DNA of 64,000 bases from DASSUW01 sp963835525. GTDB lineage: Bacteria; Actinomycetota; Thermoleophilia; Solirubrobacterales; Solirubrobacteraceae. The position numbers and the translations under genes were made by a program. Below are positions 43,808-53,200 of the stretch, piece by piece (the stretch's first letter is position 1; every line of letters begins with the position of its first letter). The notes below the pieces were generated by a model. It was not told the origin of the DNA. It did no database searches and saw only the letters and a program-made list of their open reading frames with translations. The stretch covers positions 1-64,000 of the forward strand of contig CAWIFM010000006.1 in the NCBI GenBank assembly GCA_963835525.1, given 5' to 3'.

Positions 43808-44586
43808 GCACGCGCCACGAGGTAGTGCCACTCGTTGGGCATCCGGTAGCTGCCGTCGGCGTCCCGGTACTGAGCGAGCGCGCCGAGGATCGCCTCGACC
43901 AGGATGTCGCGACCCGCGTGCTCGGCGGCGGCCACGGCGCTGCCCGCAGAGAGCATCGCGCGCAGCATCGACTCCTCGTCGGCGAACTCGTAGGACCATG
44001 AGGAGTAGAACGACTCGAGCGGCGTGAGGCCGGCGTCGCGCGCGATCTGCTCGAGCATGTCGAAGCGCCAGTAGGGCGGCTCGTCGCGATCGAGTCCGAG
44101 CAGCGGCAGGACGGCGCGCTTCATCACCTCGAGCGAGCAGCGCTCCGGCCGCCCGAAGACCTGCGCGAGCACCGTCCCGCCCGGCTTGCACACCCGGCGC
44201 GCCTCGCTCAGCGCGCGCGTCATGTCGTCGGCGAAGAAGAGCGAGCTGAAGCCGGTCACGACGTCGAACGTGTCATCGGGGAACGGCAGCTCCTGCATGT
44301 CGCCGGCGAGCAGGACGGCCTCGGGCACCCGCTCGCGCGCGATCGCCAGCAGGCCCTCGGCGGCGTCGAGGCCGGCCACCTGCGCACCGCGGTCTGCGGC
44401 CGCGCGCAGGAAGGCGCCGGTGCCGCAGCCCAGGTCGAGCACCAGCTGGCCGTCGCCGATGCCCAGGTGCTCGATCGCCGTCTCGTAGGTCGGCATCTGC
44501 GCGTCCTCGACGACGGCCCAGTCGCGGGGCATGGCGCCCCACAGTCGGCCCCAGAACTGCGCGCTGCTCGTGGTGGTGGAAGTCAC
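43804..44586 (-). CDS. class I SAM-dependent methyltransferase
   Basis: 260 residues from a GTG preceded by GAGGAG at 9 bases. LVLDLGCGTGAFLRAAADRG is SAM motif I, QVAGLDAAEGLLAIARERVP motif II, GDMQELPFPDDTFDVVTGFS motif III/IV and RRVCKPGGTVLAQVFGRPE the post-motif strand. A UbiE/Methyltransf_11-type enzyme; the acceptor is unknown. It is divergent from the PadR gene across a 60-base region with a large dyad, so PadR probably controls it. Confidence 0.88.
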   Translation of the reverse strand: MTSTTTSSAQFWGRLWGAMPRDWAVVEDAQMPTYETAIEHLGIGDGQLVLDLGCGTGAFLRAAADRGAQVAGLDAAEGLLAIARERVPEAVLLAGDMQELPFPDDTFDVVTGFSSLFFADDMTRALSEARRVCKPGGTVLAQVFGRPERCSLEVMKRAVLPLLGLDRDEPPYWRFDMLEQIARDAGLTPLESFYSSWSYEFADEESMLRAMLSAGSAVAAAEHAGRDILVEAILGALAQYRDADGSYRMPNEWHYLVARA

Positions 44587-44607
44587 TGGTGTTTGCTCCT
44601 CGTCGTA

Positions 44608-44646
44608 AGCTACGGTTCGTAGTCTTATAAACTATGGAACGTAGCT
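44608..44646. promoter_or_regulatory. 15+15 dyad operator between methyltransferase and padR
   Basis: AGCTACGGTTCGTAG (44608-44622) and CTATGGAACGTAGCT (44632-44646) are inverted repeats matching at 12 of 15 bases around TCTTATAAA. The right arm ends at the base before the PadR ATG. TATAAA in the spacer could be the -10 of PadR, and its complement that of the methyltransferase. Length and symmetry fit a PadR dimer site. Confidence 0.6.
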
Positions 44647-45180
44647 ATGTCAAGAGATGAGCTGACACTGTTCTCGTACGAGATCCTCGGCCTCGTCGGC
44701 CGCGACGGGGCCGGCCCGCACGACCTGCTGCGCATGGCCAAGCGCGGCCGCATCCTCGACTGGGCGGGCGAGAGCCAGTACTACGTCGAGCCCAAGCGCC
44801 TGGCCCGGCTTGGCTACCTGGAGGCGCGCAAGGAGCCCGGCCGGACGCGCGAGCGGACCGTCTATTCGCTGACCGACAAGGGCCTCGAGGCGCTCTCCGC
44901 ATGGGCCCGCACGCCGGCCCGCTTCACGCCGGTCAAGAGCGACCCGCTCCTGCGGCTGCTGGTCGCCGACCTGGTCGGCGAGGGACCGACTCGCGAGAGC
45001 CTGATCTCGCTGCGCGAGGACATCGCGGATCTCCGGGAGCGTCTGCGCGAGACCGAGCAGGGCGCCGACGAGCTGCCCCACCGCCGCAAGTACCTGCTCA
45101 TGGTGACCGCGCACCTGCACAAGCTGCTCGACCTGCACCTCGAGCTCGTCGCGACGGCCGAGCGCGAGCTGGATCAGTGA
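44647..45180 (+). CDS. PadR-family transcriptional regulator
   Basis: 177 residues. LFSYEILGLVGRDGAGPHDL and YYVEPKRLARLGYLEARKEP, then GRTRERTVYSLTDKGLEALS, form the PadR winged helix with the family's start, recognition helix and wing. The C-terminal helices (SLREDIADLRERLRETEQGA, YLLMVTAHLHKLLDLHLEL) form the dimer arm. No Shine-Dalgarno sequence precedes the ATG, which touches the operator dyad, so a leaderless or very short-leader mRNA is likely. Ligand unknown. Confidence 0.88.
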   Translation: MSRDELTLFSYEILGLVGRDGAGPHDLLRMAKRGRILDWAGESQYYVEPKRLARLGYLEARKEPGRTRERTVYSLTDKGLEALSAWARTPARFTPVKSDPLLRLLVADLVGEGPTRESLISLREDIADLRERLRETEQGADELPHRRKYLLMVTAHLHKLLDLHLELVATAERELDQ

Positions 45181-45194
45181 TCCAACGGGCCAGA

Positions 45195-45329
45195 CGAACG
45201 TCAACTGCGGCTGGGTAGGGCGGCGGCAGGGTCGACCGGGAGGGGAATTTCGTGGGATGAACGAAACTCCCCATCCTCGCGCAGCGGCCGGCACCCCAGC
45301 CGCCCTACCCAGCAAGCAGTTGACGTTCG
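45195..45329. repeat. nested palindromic element, copy C
   Basis: 135 bases between the convergent padR and recD stops. Outer arms 45195-45224 and 45299-45329 are inverted repeats: 14 bases (CGAACGTCAACTGC), one G versus TT, then 15 more identical bases (GCTGGGTAGGGCGGC). The inner hairpin pairs 45242-45253 with 45261-45272 (11 of 12) around GGGATGA. Unlike A and B, both ends carry the GCTGGGTAGGG-type flank. No coding frame. Confidence 0.85.
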
Positions 45330-45335
45330 CCAGGT

Positions 45336-47051
45336 CTAGCCCCAGAGGCGTGAACGCAGGCCCGACGCGCGGGCGACCGGCCGCGCCACCGCGGCGCGGA
45401 CCGCCTCCTCGCTGCCCACCAGGATCAGCTCTTCGCGCGCGCGGGTGACCGCCGTGTAAAGGAGCTCCCGGGTGAGGATCGGCGAGCTCGGCTCGGGCAG
45501 CAGGACGGCGGCCGTGCGGAACTGCGAGCCCTGGCTCTTGTGGACCGTCATCGCGTAGACGGTGTCGACGGCGGCCAGCCGGGTCGGGCTGAACTCGACG
45601 ATCTCGCCCTGGCGCTCGAAGGCGGCGCTGAGCTGCCCGTCGCCGTTCGCGATCACCACGCCGGTATCGCCGTTGTAGAGCCGCAGCCCGTAGTCGTTCT
45701 CGGTGACGAGCAGCGGCCGGCCCGCGTACCAGTCGCCCGCCGCCTCGCCGCCCAGCCAGCCCTCGATCAGCTCGGTCCAGGCGCTCACGCCGTACGGCCC
45801 GCGCCGGTGCGCGCACAGCAGCCGGAAGGCGCCGAGCGCCGCGATCGCGCCCGCGCCGTCGCCGGCCTTCGCCGCGGCGGTCACGCCGCGTGCCGCGGAC
45901 ACCGCCGCCACCCGCACCGGGTCCAGCGCGTCGTCGGCGATCCACGTCACGCCGCCGAGCGCGGCCACGGCGGCGTCGCCGTCGCCGCGCCGGATCGCCT
46001 CCGCCAGCTCGGCGATGCCGGCGCCGTAGCGGTAGACGTGTTCGAGCACGACGATCCCCTCCCCCGCCGGGTCGACGATGTCGCCGAGCACGGCGCCCGC
46101 CTCGATCGACGCGAGCTGGCCGGGATCGCCGACCAGGATCAGCCGCGCGTCGGCGCGGACTGCGTCGACCAGCCGCGCCATCTGCGACAGCGAGACCATC
46201 GAGGTCTCGTCCACGATCACCACGTCGTGCGGGAGCCGGTTCCCGCGGTGGTGGCGGATGCCCCTGCGGCTGCCGGGCCGCCAGCCGAGCAGCCGGTGCA
46301 GGGTCGAGCCCTCGAGGCTGAGCAAGCGCTCGCGTACCTCGACCGCGACGTCCATCCGCGCCGCCTCCTCGTGGACGGCCTCCACCAGCCGCGCCGCCGC
46401 CTTGCCCGTCCGGGCGGTGAGCGCCACGTGCGGGTCGCCGCCCTGTTCGAAGAGCAGCGCGAGGATCCGTGCCACCGTCGTGGTCTTGCCGGTGCCGGGC
46501 CCGCCGGCCACCACGCTGAAGCGCCGCCGCACCGCCGTCTCGGCGGCGTCGCGCTGGCGGCCGGGGCCGTCGAACAGCCGGTCGAGCCCGGCGGCAAGCC
46601 GCGGCTCGTCGAGCGGCGCGGGCCCGGCGAGCGCGAGCAGGTCGGCGGCGACCTGGCGCTCCTCGCGCCAGTAGCGGTCGAGGTAGAGCGAGCGCCCGAC
46701 CAGCCGCAGCGGCCGCGGCTCGCCCGGCTCCTCGCCGACCGCGACCAGCGGGCTGGCGGCGAGCCGCTCCAGCCAGCCGTCCGGATCCGGCCATGGCAGC
46801 GCGCTCAGGTCGACGGGCTCCTCGACGTCGACGGTGACGGTGTCGCGGATCGTGGTCACGTCGACGTAGACATGACCGAGGCGCGGCCCGCGGACGGCGA
46901 GCGCGGCGGCCAGCGTCACCGACTCGTCCTGCTCGCCGGCCAGCTCGGCGAGCCGGCGCGCGACATGGAGGTCGGCGGCCCCGAGCACGCCCGCCTCGTT
47001 GAACTCGCGCAGCGCGCCGGCGGCGCTCAGGACCAGGCGCGGGTCGCTCAT
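45336..47051 (-). CDS. recD: exodeoxyribonuclease V alpha subunit RecD
   Basis: 571 residues, normal for RecD of RecBCD (RecD2 is longer). SVVAGGPGTGKTTTVARILA is Walker A, PHDVVIVDETSMVSLSQMAR Walker B (motif II), LILVGDPGQLASIEAGAVLG motif III, and VYAMTVHKSQGSQFRTAAVL then LLYTAVTRAREELILVG are motifs V and VI of superfamily 1B helicases. It is the fast 5'-3' helicase of the complex. ATG 47051 overlaps the recB stop (ATGA). The TAG at 45338-45336 lies 7 bases from repeat C. Confidence 0.93.
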   Translation of the reverse strand: MSDPRLVLSAAGALREFNEAGVLGAADLHVARRLAELAGEQDESVTLAAALAVRGPRLGHVYVDVTTIRDTVTVDVEEPVDLSALPWPDPDGWLERLAASPLVAVGEEPGEPRPLRLVGRSLYLDRYWREERQVAADLLALAGPAPLDEPRLAAGLDRLFDGPGRQRDAAETAVRRRFSVVAGGPGTGKTTTVARILALLFEQGGDPHVALTARTGKAAARLVEAVHEEAARMDVAVEVRERLLSLEGSTLHRLLGWRPGSRRGIRHHRGNRLPHDVVIVDETSMVSLSQMARLVDAVRADARLILVGDPGQLASIEAGAVLGDIVDPAGEGIVVLEHVYRYGAGIAELAEAIRRGDGDAAVAALGGVTWIADDALDPVRVAAVSAARGVTAAAKAGDGAGAIAALGAFRLLCAHRRGPYGVSAWTELIEGWLGGEAAGDWYAGRPLLVTENDYGLRLYNGDTGVVIANGDGQLSAAFERQGEIVEFSPTRLAAVDTVYAMTVHKSQGSQFRTAAVLLPEPSSPILTRELLYTAVTRAREELILVGSEEAVRAAVARPVARASGLRSRLWG

Positions 47052-50000
47052 CCGGTCTCCAGCACGTCGCTGAGCGCGGTCACGAGCGCGCCGGACGGCC
47101 GCCAGGAGAACACGCCGCCAGGCGCGCCGCGCAGGAACAGGTAGAAGACGCCGGCCAGGTGCTCGTCGGGGTCGTAGCCGGCCAGCCGCCAGCGCAGGTA
47201 GCGGTGCAGGGCCACCGTGTAGAGCAGCGCCTGGAGCATGTAGTGCGCGCGCACCATCTCGGCGGCGAGCGCCTCCGGCCGGTAGTGCGTGGCGGTCAGC
47301 TCCTCGCCCGGCCCGCCCAGCCAGTTCGTCTTGTAGTCGATGACGGCGAAGCGGTCGCCGACGCGGGCCACGAGGTCGATGCTGCCAGTGACATAGCCGC
47401 GCACGCTGGGGCGCAGGGCCGGGTCGGCCAGCCGGTCGGCGTAGCCGAACGGGTCCCCGTGGGAGCGCAACACGCCGGCGACGGCGTCGAGGTCGAGCCG
47501 GCCCGTCGGGCGGTCGCCGCCCACCAGCGGCAGCTCGAAGTCGAGCTCGTCGAGCCGGTCGGCGCGCGCGAGGTCGCGCAGCCGCACGCCGTCGGCGAAC
47601 GGCGCCTCGATCGCCGCGCGCAGCCCGGCCACGACGGCCGCCGGGTCGCCGAGCTCGGCCGGCCGGCGCGCCTGCACCGCCGCGATCGCCTGGGCGAGCT
47701 CGGCGTCGAGGTCCGGCGCCGCGAAGTCGATCGCCTCGAGCACGCGGTGCACGAAGGTGCCGACCTGGACGCCGGCCGGCATGGCCGCCAGCGGCAGCTC
47801 GCCGGCGGCCGGTGTGCTCGAGGGACCCTCCGGCTCGTCGGTCACCGGCAGCTCCTCGGGCTCGCTGCCCACTCGCGCCTCATGAGCGCCGGCCGAGATG
47901 TCGCTGAACGAGGTGCGCCGCCAGCGCTCGTCGAGCGAGCGGTCGAAGCGCGCGGCCGTCAGCTCGGCCGGCTCGCGCTGCCGCCCCGACCAGGCGACCG
48001 GCAGGGCGAGCGTGGAGCGCGCGACGGCGATGCAGCCGGGCGCCTGCTCGCGCAGCGCCTCGAAGCGCGTCCAGGCCGCCTCGTCGCTCGGGGTGTCGCG
48101 CGCCGTCGGCGGCACGGTCCCGTCGTCCTTGCGCGCGAACAGCAGCCGGCCGAGCGCCGAGTCGCGGCAGTTCCAGCCGGCCGCCCACCACACGACCGCC
48201 TGGTGCTGTGCGCGGGTGAGCGCCACGTAGGCGAGCCGCAGGTCCTCGCCGCGCTGCTCCACCAGCTCCTGGCGCTTGTGCTTGTCGAAGTCCGGGCCCT
48301 CGAGGCCGACGTCGATCGTCCGCCGGTCGCCCGCCTCGGGGTCGTGGAAGGCGACCGGCACGCCGCTCGGGATGAAGCTCGGCTCCCACAGGTACGGGTA
48401 GTAGACGACGGGGAACTCGAGCCCCTTGCTGCGGTGCACGGTCAGCACCTGCACCGCCTCCGCGTCGGACTCCAGGCGGCGGCTGCGGTCCTCGTCGCCG
48501 GTGTCCTGGCCCGCCTCGGCGATCCGGCGCCGCAGCCAGCCGGCCAGCGCCGTGGTGCCGAGCTGCTCGGCGGTGGCCGCCGCGTGCAGCAGCTCGGCGA
48601 CGTGGCGCAGATCGGTCAACGCCCGCTCGCCGTTCACGCGCGCGAGGATCCTCTCCGGCAGGCCCTCCTCGAGCGCGATCGTCTCGGCCAGCGAGGCGAC
48701 GCCGCGCAGGCGCAGCACGCTCGCCCAGTCGTGCAGGCGGCGGTGGACGGCCTCCCACTCGGCGTCGCTCGCCGTGGCGATCCGCTCGGCGCTCCAGCCC
48801 ACGAACGGGGTCAGCGCCGCGGCGTGCGCGCGCGGCGGCGAGGTCGGCCGCTCGAGCGCCTCCAGCAGCCGCAGCCAGTCGCGCGCCGGAGCGGTGCCGA
48901 ACACGCTGCCGGCGCCGTTGATGACGGCAGGGACGTCGACCGCCTCGAGCGCGTCGCGGATCAGCGCCGCCGCCCGGTTGGTCTGCACGAGGACCGCGAC
49001 CTGGCCCGGCCGGAGCGCGCCCGAGTTGAGGAGGCCGACCACGTCGGCGGCGAGGTCCGCGGCGATGTGATCGCGCGCCGAGCCGGTGCTGATGTACCCG
49101 CGCGGGGTCGTGCGTACAGACGGCTCGTCGCGGTGGAGCATGCGGATCCGCAGCGGCGTGCCGCTCATGCGCGGCTCCCGGTTGGCCTCGGTCGCCCGGA
49201 CGGGCAGATAGACGATCCCCTCGTGGCCGAGCTGAGCGCCGCCGAACAGCGCGTCATAGGCGTCGATCAGCCCTTGGTCGCTGCGCCAGTTGACGTCGAG
49301 GTCGTGCCGCGCGCCGGCCGCCTTCGCGGCGTCGAGATAGGCGTAGACGTCGGCGCCGCGGAAGGCGTAGATCGCCTGCTTCGGGTCCCCGATGAGGACC
49401 AGCGTGCTGTCACCGCCGGCGAAGGCGCGGCGCAGGATGCTCCACTGCACCGGGTCCGTGTCCTGGAACTCGTCGACCAGCACGACGCGGTAGCGCTCGC
49501 GCAGCCGCCGCACGCCGACCTCGCCGGCCGGCCCGTGCAGCGTGTCGTTCAGCCGCGTGAGCAGGTCGTCGTAGGTGATCAGCCCGGCGCGCTCCTTGCG
49601 GCGCGTGAGCTCGCGGCGGACGGCGGTTGCGAGCCGCGCGCGCATGGCCGGGACGCTGTCCTCGGCGGCGCCGGACGGCTCGATCGGGGCGACGGGGTTC
49701 TCGACCGCGATCCGCGCGATGCGGCCCGCCTCGTCGCGGCTGATCGGCGGGTCCTCGACGTCCTGGAAGCGACGGACGTAGAGGTCGTCGACCACCTCCT
49801 CGAGCAGGTCGGTCACGTCCTCCACGAACTGGCTGTCGCGCTCGACGTCGCCGGCCACGCCGAGGCCGGCGAGCACCTCCTGGCAGAAGCCGTGGGTGGT
49901 GGCGATCGTCGCCGCGTCGAAGTCGGCGACCGCGCGGGCGAGGTTGCGGCGCCGCGCCTCGACGACCTCGGGCGGGCCGGCGGCCAGGAGCTGGACGATC

Positions 50001-50239
50001 TCGTCGCCCTCGCCGGTGCGCAGGCCGCGCTCGGTCGCGACCAGGCGCTGGCGGACGCGCTCGCGCAGCTCGCCGGTGGCCATCCGCGTGAAGGTCACGA
50101 GCAGCAGCTCCTCGAGCGGCGTGCCGTCCGCGATGTAGCGCGCGGCGAGCGCGGCGATCGCGTACGTCTTGCCGGTGCCCGCGCTCGCCTCGAGCACGGT
50201 GACGCCGGTGGGCAGCGGGCCGCAGACGTCGAACCTCAT
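47048..50239 (-). CDS. recB: exodeoxyribonuclease V beta subunit RecB
   Basis: 1063 residues. TVLEASAGTGKTYAIAALAA is Walker A (K24), ATIATTHGFCQEVLAGLG motif Ia/Ib, VVLVDEFQDTDPVQWSIL motif II and LIGDPKQAIYAFRGADVYAY motif III. VLTVHRSKGLEFPVVYYPYL is motif V and RLAYVALTRAQHQAVVWWAA motif VI of UvrD-like helicases. The C-terminal nuclease domain has VIDYKTNWLG, the D-x-K core of the RecB nuclease. ATG 50239 overlaps the recC stop and its own stop overlaps recD, so the three are translated as a coupled set. Confidence 0.93.
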   Translation of the reverse strand: MRFDVCGPLPTGVTVLEASAGTGKTYAIAALAARYIADGTPLEELLLVTFTRMATGELRERVRQRLVATERGLRTGEGDEIVQLLAAGPPEVVEARRRNLARAVADFDAATIATTHGFCQEVLAGLGVAGDVERDSQFVEDVTDLLEEVVDDLYVRRFQDVEDPPISRDEAGRIARIAVENPVAPIEPSGAAEDSVPAMRARLATAVRRELTRRKERAGLITYDDLLTRLNDTLHGPAGEVGVRRLRERYRVVLVDEFQDTDPVQWSILRRAFAGGDSTLVLIGDPKQAIYAFRGADVYAYLDAAKAAGARHDLDVNWRSDQGLIDAYDALFGGAQLGHEGIVYLPVRATEANREPRMSGTPLRIRMLHRDEPSVRTTPRGYISTGSARDHIAADLAADVVGLLNSGALRPGQVAVLVQTNRAAALIRDALEAVDVPAVINGAGSVFGTAPARDWLRLLEALERPTSPPRAHAAALTPFVGWSAERIATASDAEWEAVHRRLHDWASVLRLRGVASLAETIALEEGLPERILARVNGERALTDLRHVAELLHAAATAEQLGTTALAGWLRRRIAEAGQDTGDEDRSRRLESDAEAVQVLTVHRSKGLEFPVVYYPYLWEPSFIPSGVPVAFHDPEAGDRRTIDVGLEGPDFDKHKRQELVEQRGEDLRLAYVALTRAQHQAVVWWAAGWNCRDSALGRLLFARKDDGTVPPTARDTPSDEAAWTRFEALREQAPGCIAVARSTLALPVAWSGRQREPAELTAARFDRSLDERWRRTSFSDISAGAHEARVGSEPEELPVTDEPEGPSSTPAAGELPLAAMPAGVQVGTFVHRVLEAIDFAAPDLDAELAQAIAAVQARRPAELGDPAAVVAGLRAAIEAPFADGVRLRDLARADRLDELDFELPLVGGDRPTGRLDLDAVAGVLRSHGDPFGYADRLADPALRPSVRGYVTGSIDLVARVGDRFAVIDYKTNWLGGPGEELTATHYRPEALAAEMVRAHYMLQALLYTVALHRYLRWRLAGYDPDEHLAGVFYLFLRGAPGGVFSWRPSGALVTALSDVLETG

Positions 50240-53200
50240 CGGTGCTCCAGGCGCTCGTGCGCGAGCAGGCCGTCCCACAGGCGGCGCGCCCAGCGACCGA
50301 AGCGGCGCGTCTCGTCCATGTCCCAGCGCTCGTCGGCGCGCGCGGGCTCGGCCATCAGCTCGTCGAACGCGATGACGCCGCCGCGGACGAGCACGTGCTC
50401 GGGCTCGCGGTCCTCGCGGTCGAAGTCGAAGGTCGACTCCCACGCCTTGCCGGCGGGGCCGGCGCCCGCCTCGGCGTAGGCGGCCGAAGCGCGGCACGCG
50501 AGCGGGGCCGGCTCGCGCATGCCGCGGTCGTAGAGGTCGATCAGGACCGCGAGGTGGTCGCGCGCCAGCGCGGCGTCCAGGGGCTCGATACGGGCGATCG
50601 TCACCGTGGCGTCCGACCCGTGGAGCGCGCGAGCGATGGTGACGGCCTCGAAGCTGCGGTCCGGGTACGCGGCCGCGAGGGCGAGCAGCCGCACCCAGGC
50701 CGTGAGCCGGTCGCGCGGGCTCACGCGCGCGTACCGGACCGTCCGCAGCACGTCGCCCGCCACGCCCGGGACCGTCCCGCTCAGCGTGCGTCCGTCGGGC
50801 AGCGCGACCTTCACGTCGACCGAGTTCGCCGTGCCCTCCGGCACGTGCTCGACGATCGCCTCGACCCTCGGCTGCACGCGGTCGATGACCGGCTTGCCGA
50901 GGACGCCGGGAGGCAGCGAGCCGCGCGCGATCTCGGCGAGGACGGCGGTCCGGGCCTCGACCCCGTCCAGCCGCGCCTCGAGCAGGCGCCGCCCGACGGC
51001 GCTCTCGTCGAGCGGGTCCAGGGCGACCGGCAGGCGGTCCTCGATCTCGTCGGACCGCTCGTAGAGGCGGATGTCGAGCCGGTGGCGCAGGAACGCGCCG
51101 GTGGGATGGCGCACGAAGTCGACGAGCTGGGCGAGCTCGATCACGTCGCCCTCGGGCGGCGGCAGCGGGCCGGTGAGGAACGGCGGGTTCTCGGCGCGCT
51201 CCTCGATCATCGCCCGCGCCCCGTCGAGCGTCGTCGCCTCGAAGCTCCAGACGCGGTCGGGGACGAGCTCGCCGCGGATGAAGTTGCGCGGGTCGAACGG
51301 CTGCAGCGGATGGCGGACCACGGCCGCGCGCGAGCCGATGACGTCGAGCAGCTCGCCGACCGGCACGGCAGGCGGCTTCTCGAGGTTCGTGCGCTCGTCG
51401 TTGCCGGTGTAGGTGACGATCAGCTTGTCGGTGGCCGCCATCAGCGCGTCGAGCAGGAGCTGGCGGTCCTCCGTGCGGGCGTCGCGCTCGCCGACGTGCG
51501 GGTCGGCGAGCATCAGGTCGTCGCCGTCGCGCGGGCCCTTGCGCGGGAAGACGCCGTCGTCGAGGCCGAGCAGGCAGACGACGCGGTGCGGGACCGAGCG
51601 CATCGGCACGAGCGTGCAGACGGTCAGGTGGCCGGTGCGGAAGTTCGCGCGCGTCGGGCGGCCCTTGACGCGGTCGGCGAGCACGGCGCGGATCTCCTCG
51701 AGCGCCAGCTCGGTGGCGTGGCCGGCGGCCTCGTCCACCACGTCGTCGAGCAGCCGCTGGAGCTCGGCGCGCTGCCAGGCGTCGCGCGGCGAGGTCGCGG
51801 TGAGCGTGTCGGCGGCATCCCCGAGCGCCTCCGCCCACTCGGCGATCGGCTTCGGCCGGTTGAGCTCGTCGACCGCGGAGCGCAGACGGTCGATCAGCTC
51901 GGCGAAGCGGCCGGCGAGGTCGATCGTGTCGCTCTCGACGTCGTCGAGCGGCAGCACGCGCTCGAACAGCCGACGATCGTCCTCGGTCATGGCCACGCCG
52001 AGCAGCAGGCGGTCGAGCCCGGCGCGCCACGTGCCGCTCGGCATGCGCTCGAGCTGGAAGGGGGCGCGGTGGGCGGCGTCGAGCCCCCAGCGGATGCCGC
52101 TGTCGCGCACCCACTCCTCCAGCCGGCCGACGGCATCGTCGTCGAAGCCGAAGCGGCGGCGGACGGGCTCGCGATCCGCGAGGTCGAGCACCTGGGAGGC
52201 GGTGAGGCGCTCGTCGGCGAGCTCGAGCAGGCGGGCGACGACGCCGAGCACGGGGTTGGTCTGGCGCAGCGAGCGGTCGGCGAGGCGGACTCGCAGCTCG
52301 GACTCGTCGCCCGTGCCGAAGGTGGCCTGGATCAGCGGCGCGAACGTCTCGATGTCGGGGCACATCACGATCACGTCGCGCGGCTCGAGCGTCGGGTCCT
52401 CGGCCAGCTCGTGCAGGATCGCGGCCTTGAGCACCTCGACCTGGCGGGCGCGGCCGTGGCAGGAGTGGATCTGGATGCTGTCGTCGAGCTCGATTCGCGG
52501 CGCCTCGTCGGTGCGGACGCCGGCCTGAAGCCGGTGCAGCAGCGAGTCTCCGGCCAGCGCGGTGGCGTGGTGGTGGTCGGTGAAGTCGTCGAGGACGAGC
52601 TGCAGCTCGCGGCTGTCGTGGCCCCACGAGGCGAGCAGCTGGTTGGCGGGGAGCGCCGCCGTCTCGTCCGCCTTGCGGCGGGTGGCCTTCGGGTGGGCGG
52701 CGACCTTCTCCCACAGCGCGGGCGAGGGGTGGAGCGCGAAGAGGTGGACGTCGCGGCCGGCGGCGAGCGCTGCGAGGACGTCGACGTAGCCCCGCGGCAG
52801 CCGGGTGAGTCCGAACAGGCTCAGGCGCGGCGGCAGGTCGGCGAGCGACGGCTCCTCGCGCAGGCGCGCGCACGCGCGCCGGAGGCGCTCGGCCGGGTCG
52901 GGCTGGTCGATGCGGGCGCGCAGGCGCCGGAACAGCTCGGCCTGCCAGGCGGCGTCGTCGGGGATGCCGGCGTCGTCGCCCTCGCCCCAGGCGCGGATCA
53001 TCTCCGGCCGGTGCAGCGCGTAGCGGTCGAACAGGTCGGCGATGTGGCGGACGGTCGCGAAGCGGCGGGCGGGGTTGCCGCCCAGGTGGGCGGCAAGGGC
53101 CTGCAGCCACAGCTCGGAGAGCGACTCGTCGACGACCTCGAGCAGCGGCCAGACCGAGCGCTCGGGCAGCCAGAGATCCTCCGCGAGGCCAGAGGCCGCG

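Noticed and set aside
33466..45329. The three repeats as a degenerate CRISPR array
   Set aside because: Copies are 5-7 kb apart, palindromic over their whole length and lack spacers or cas genes.
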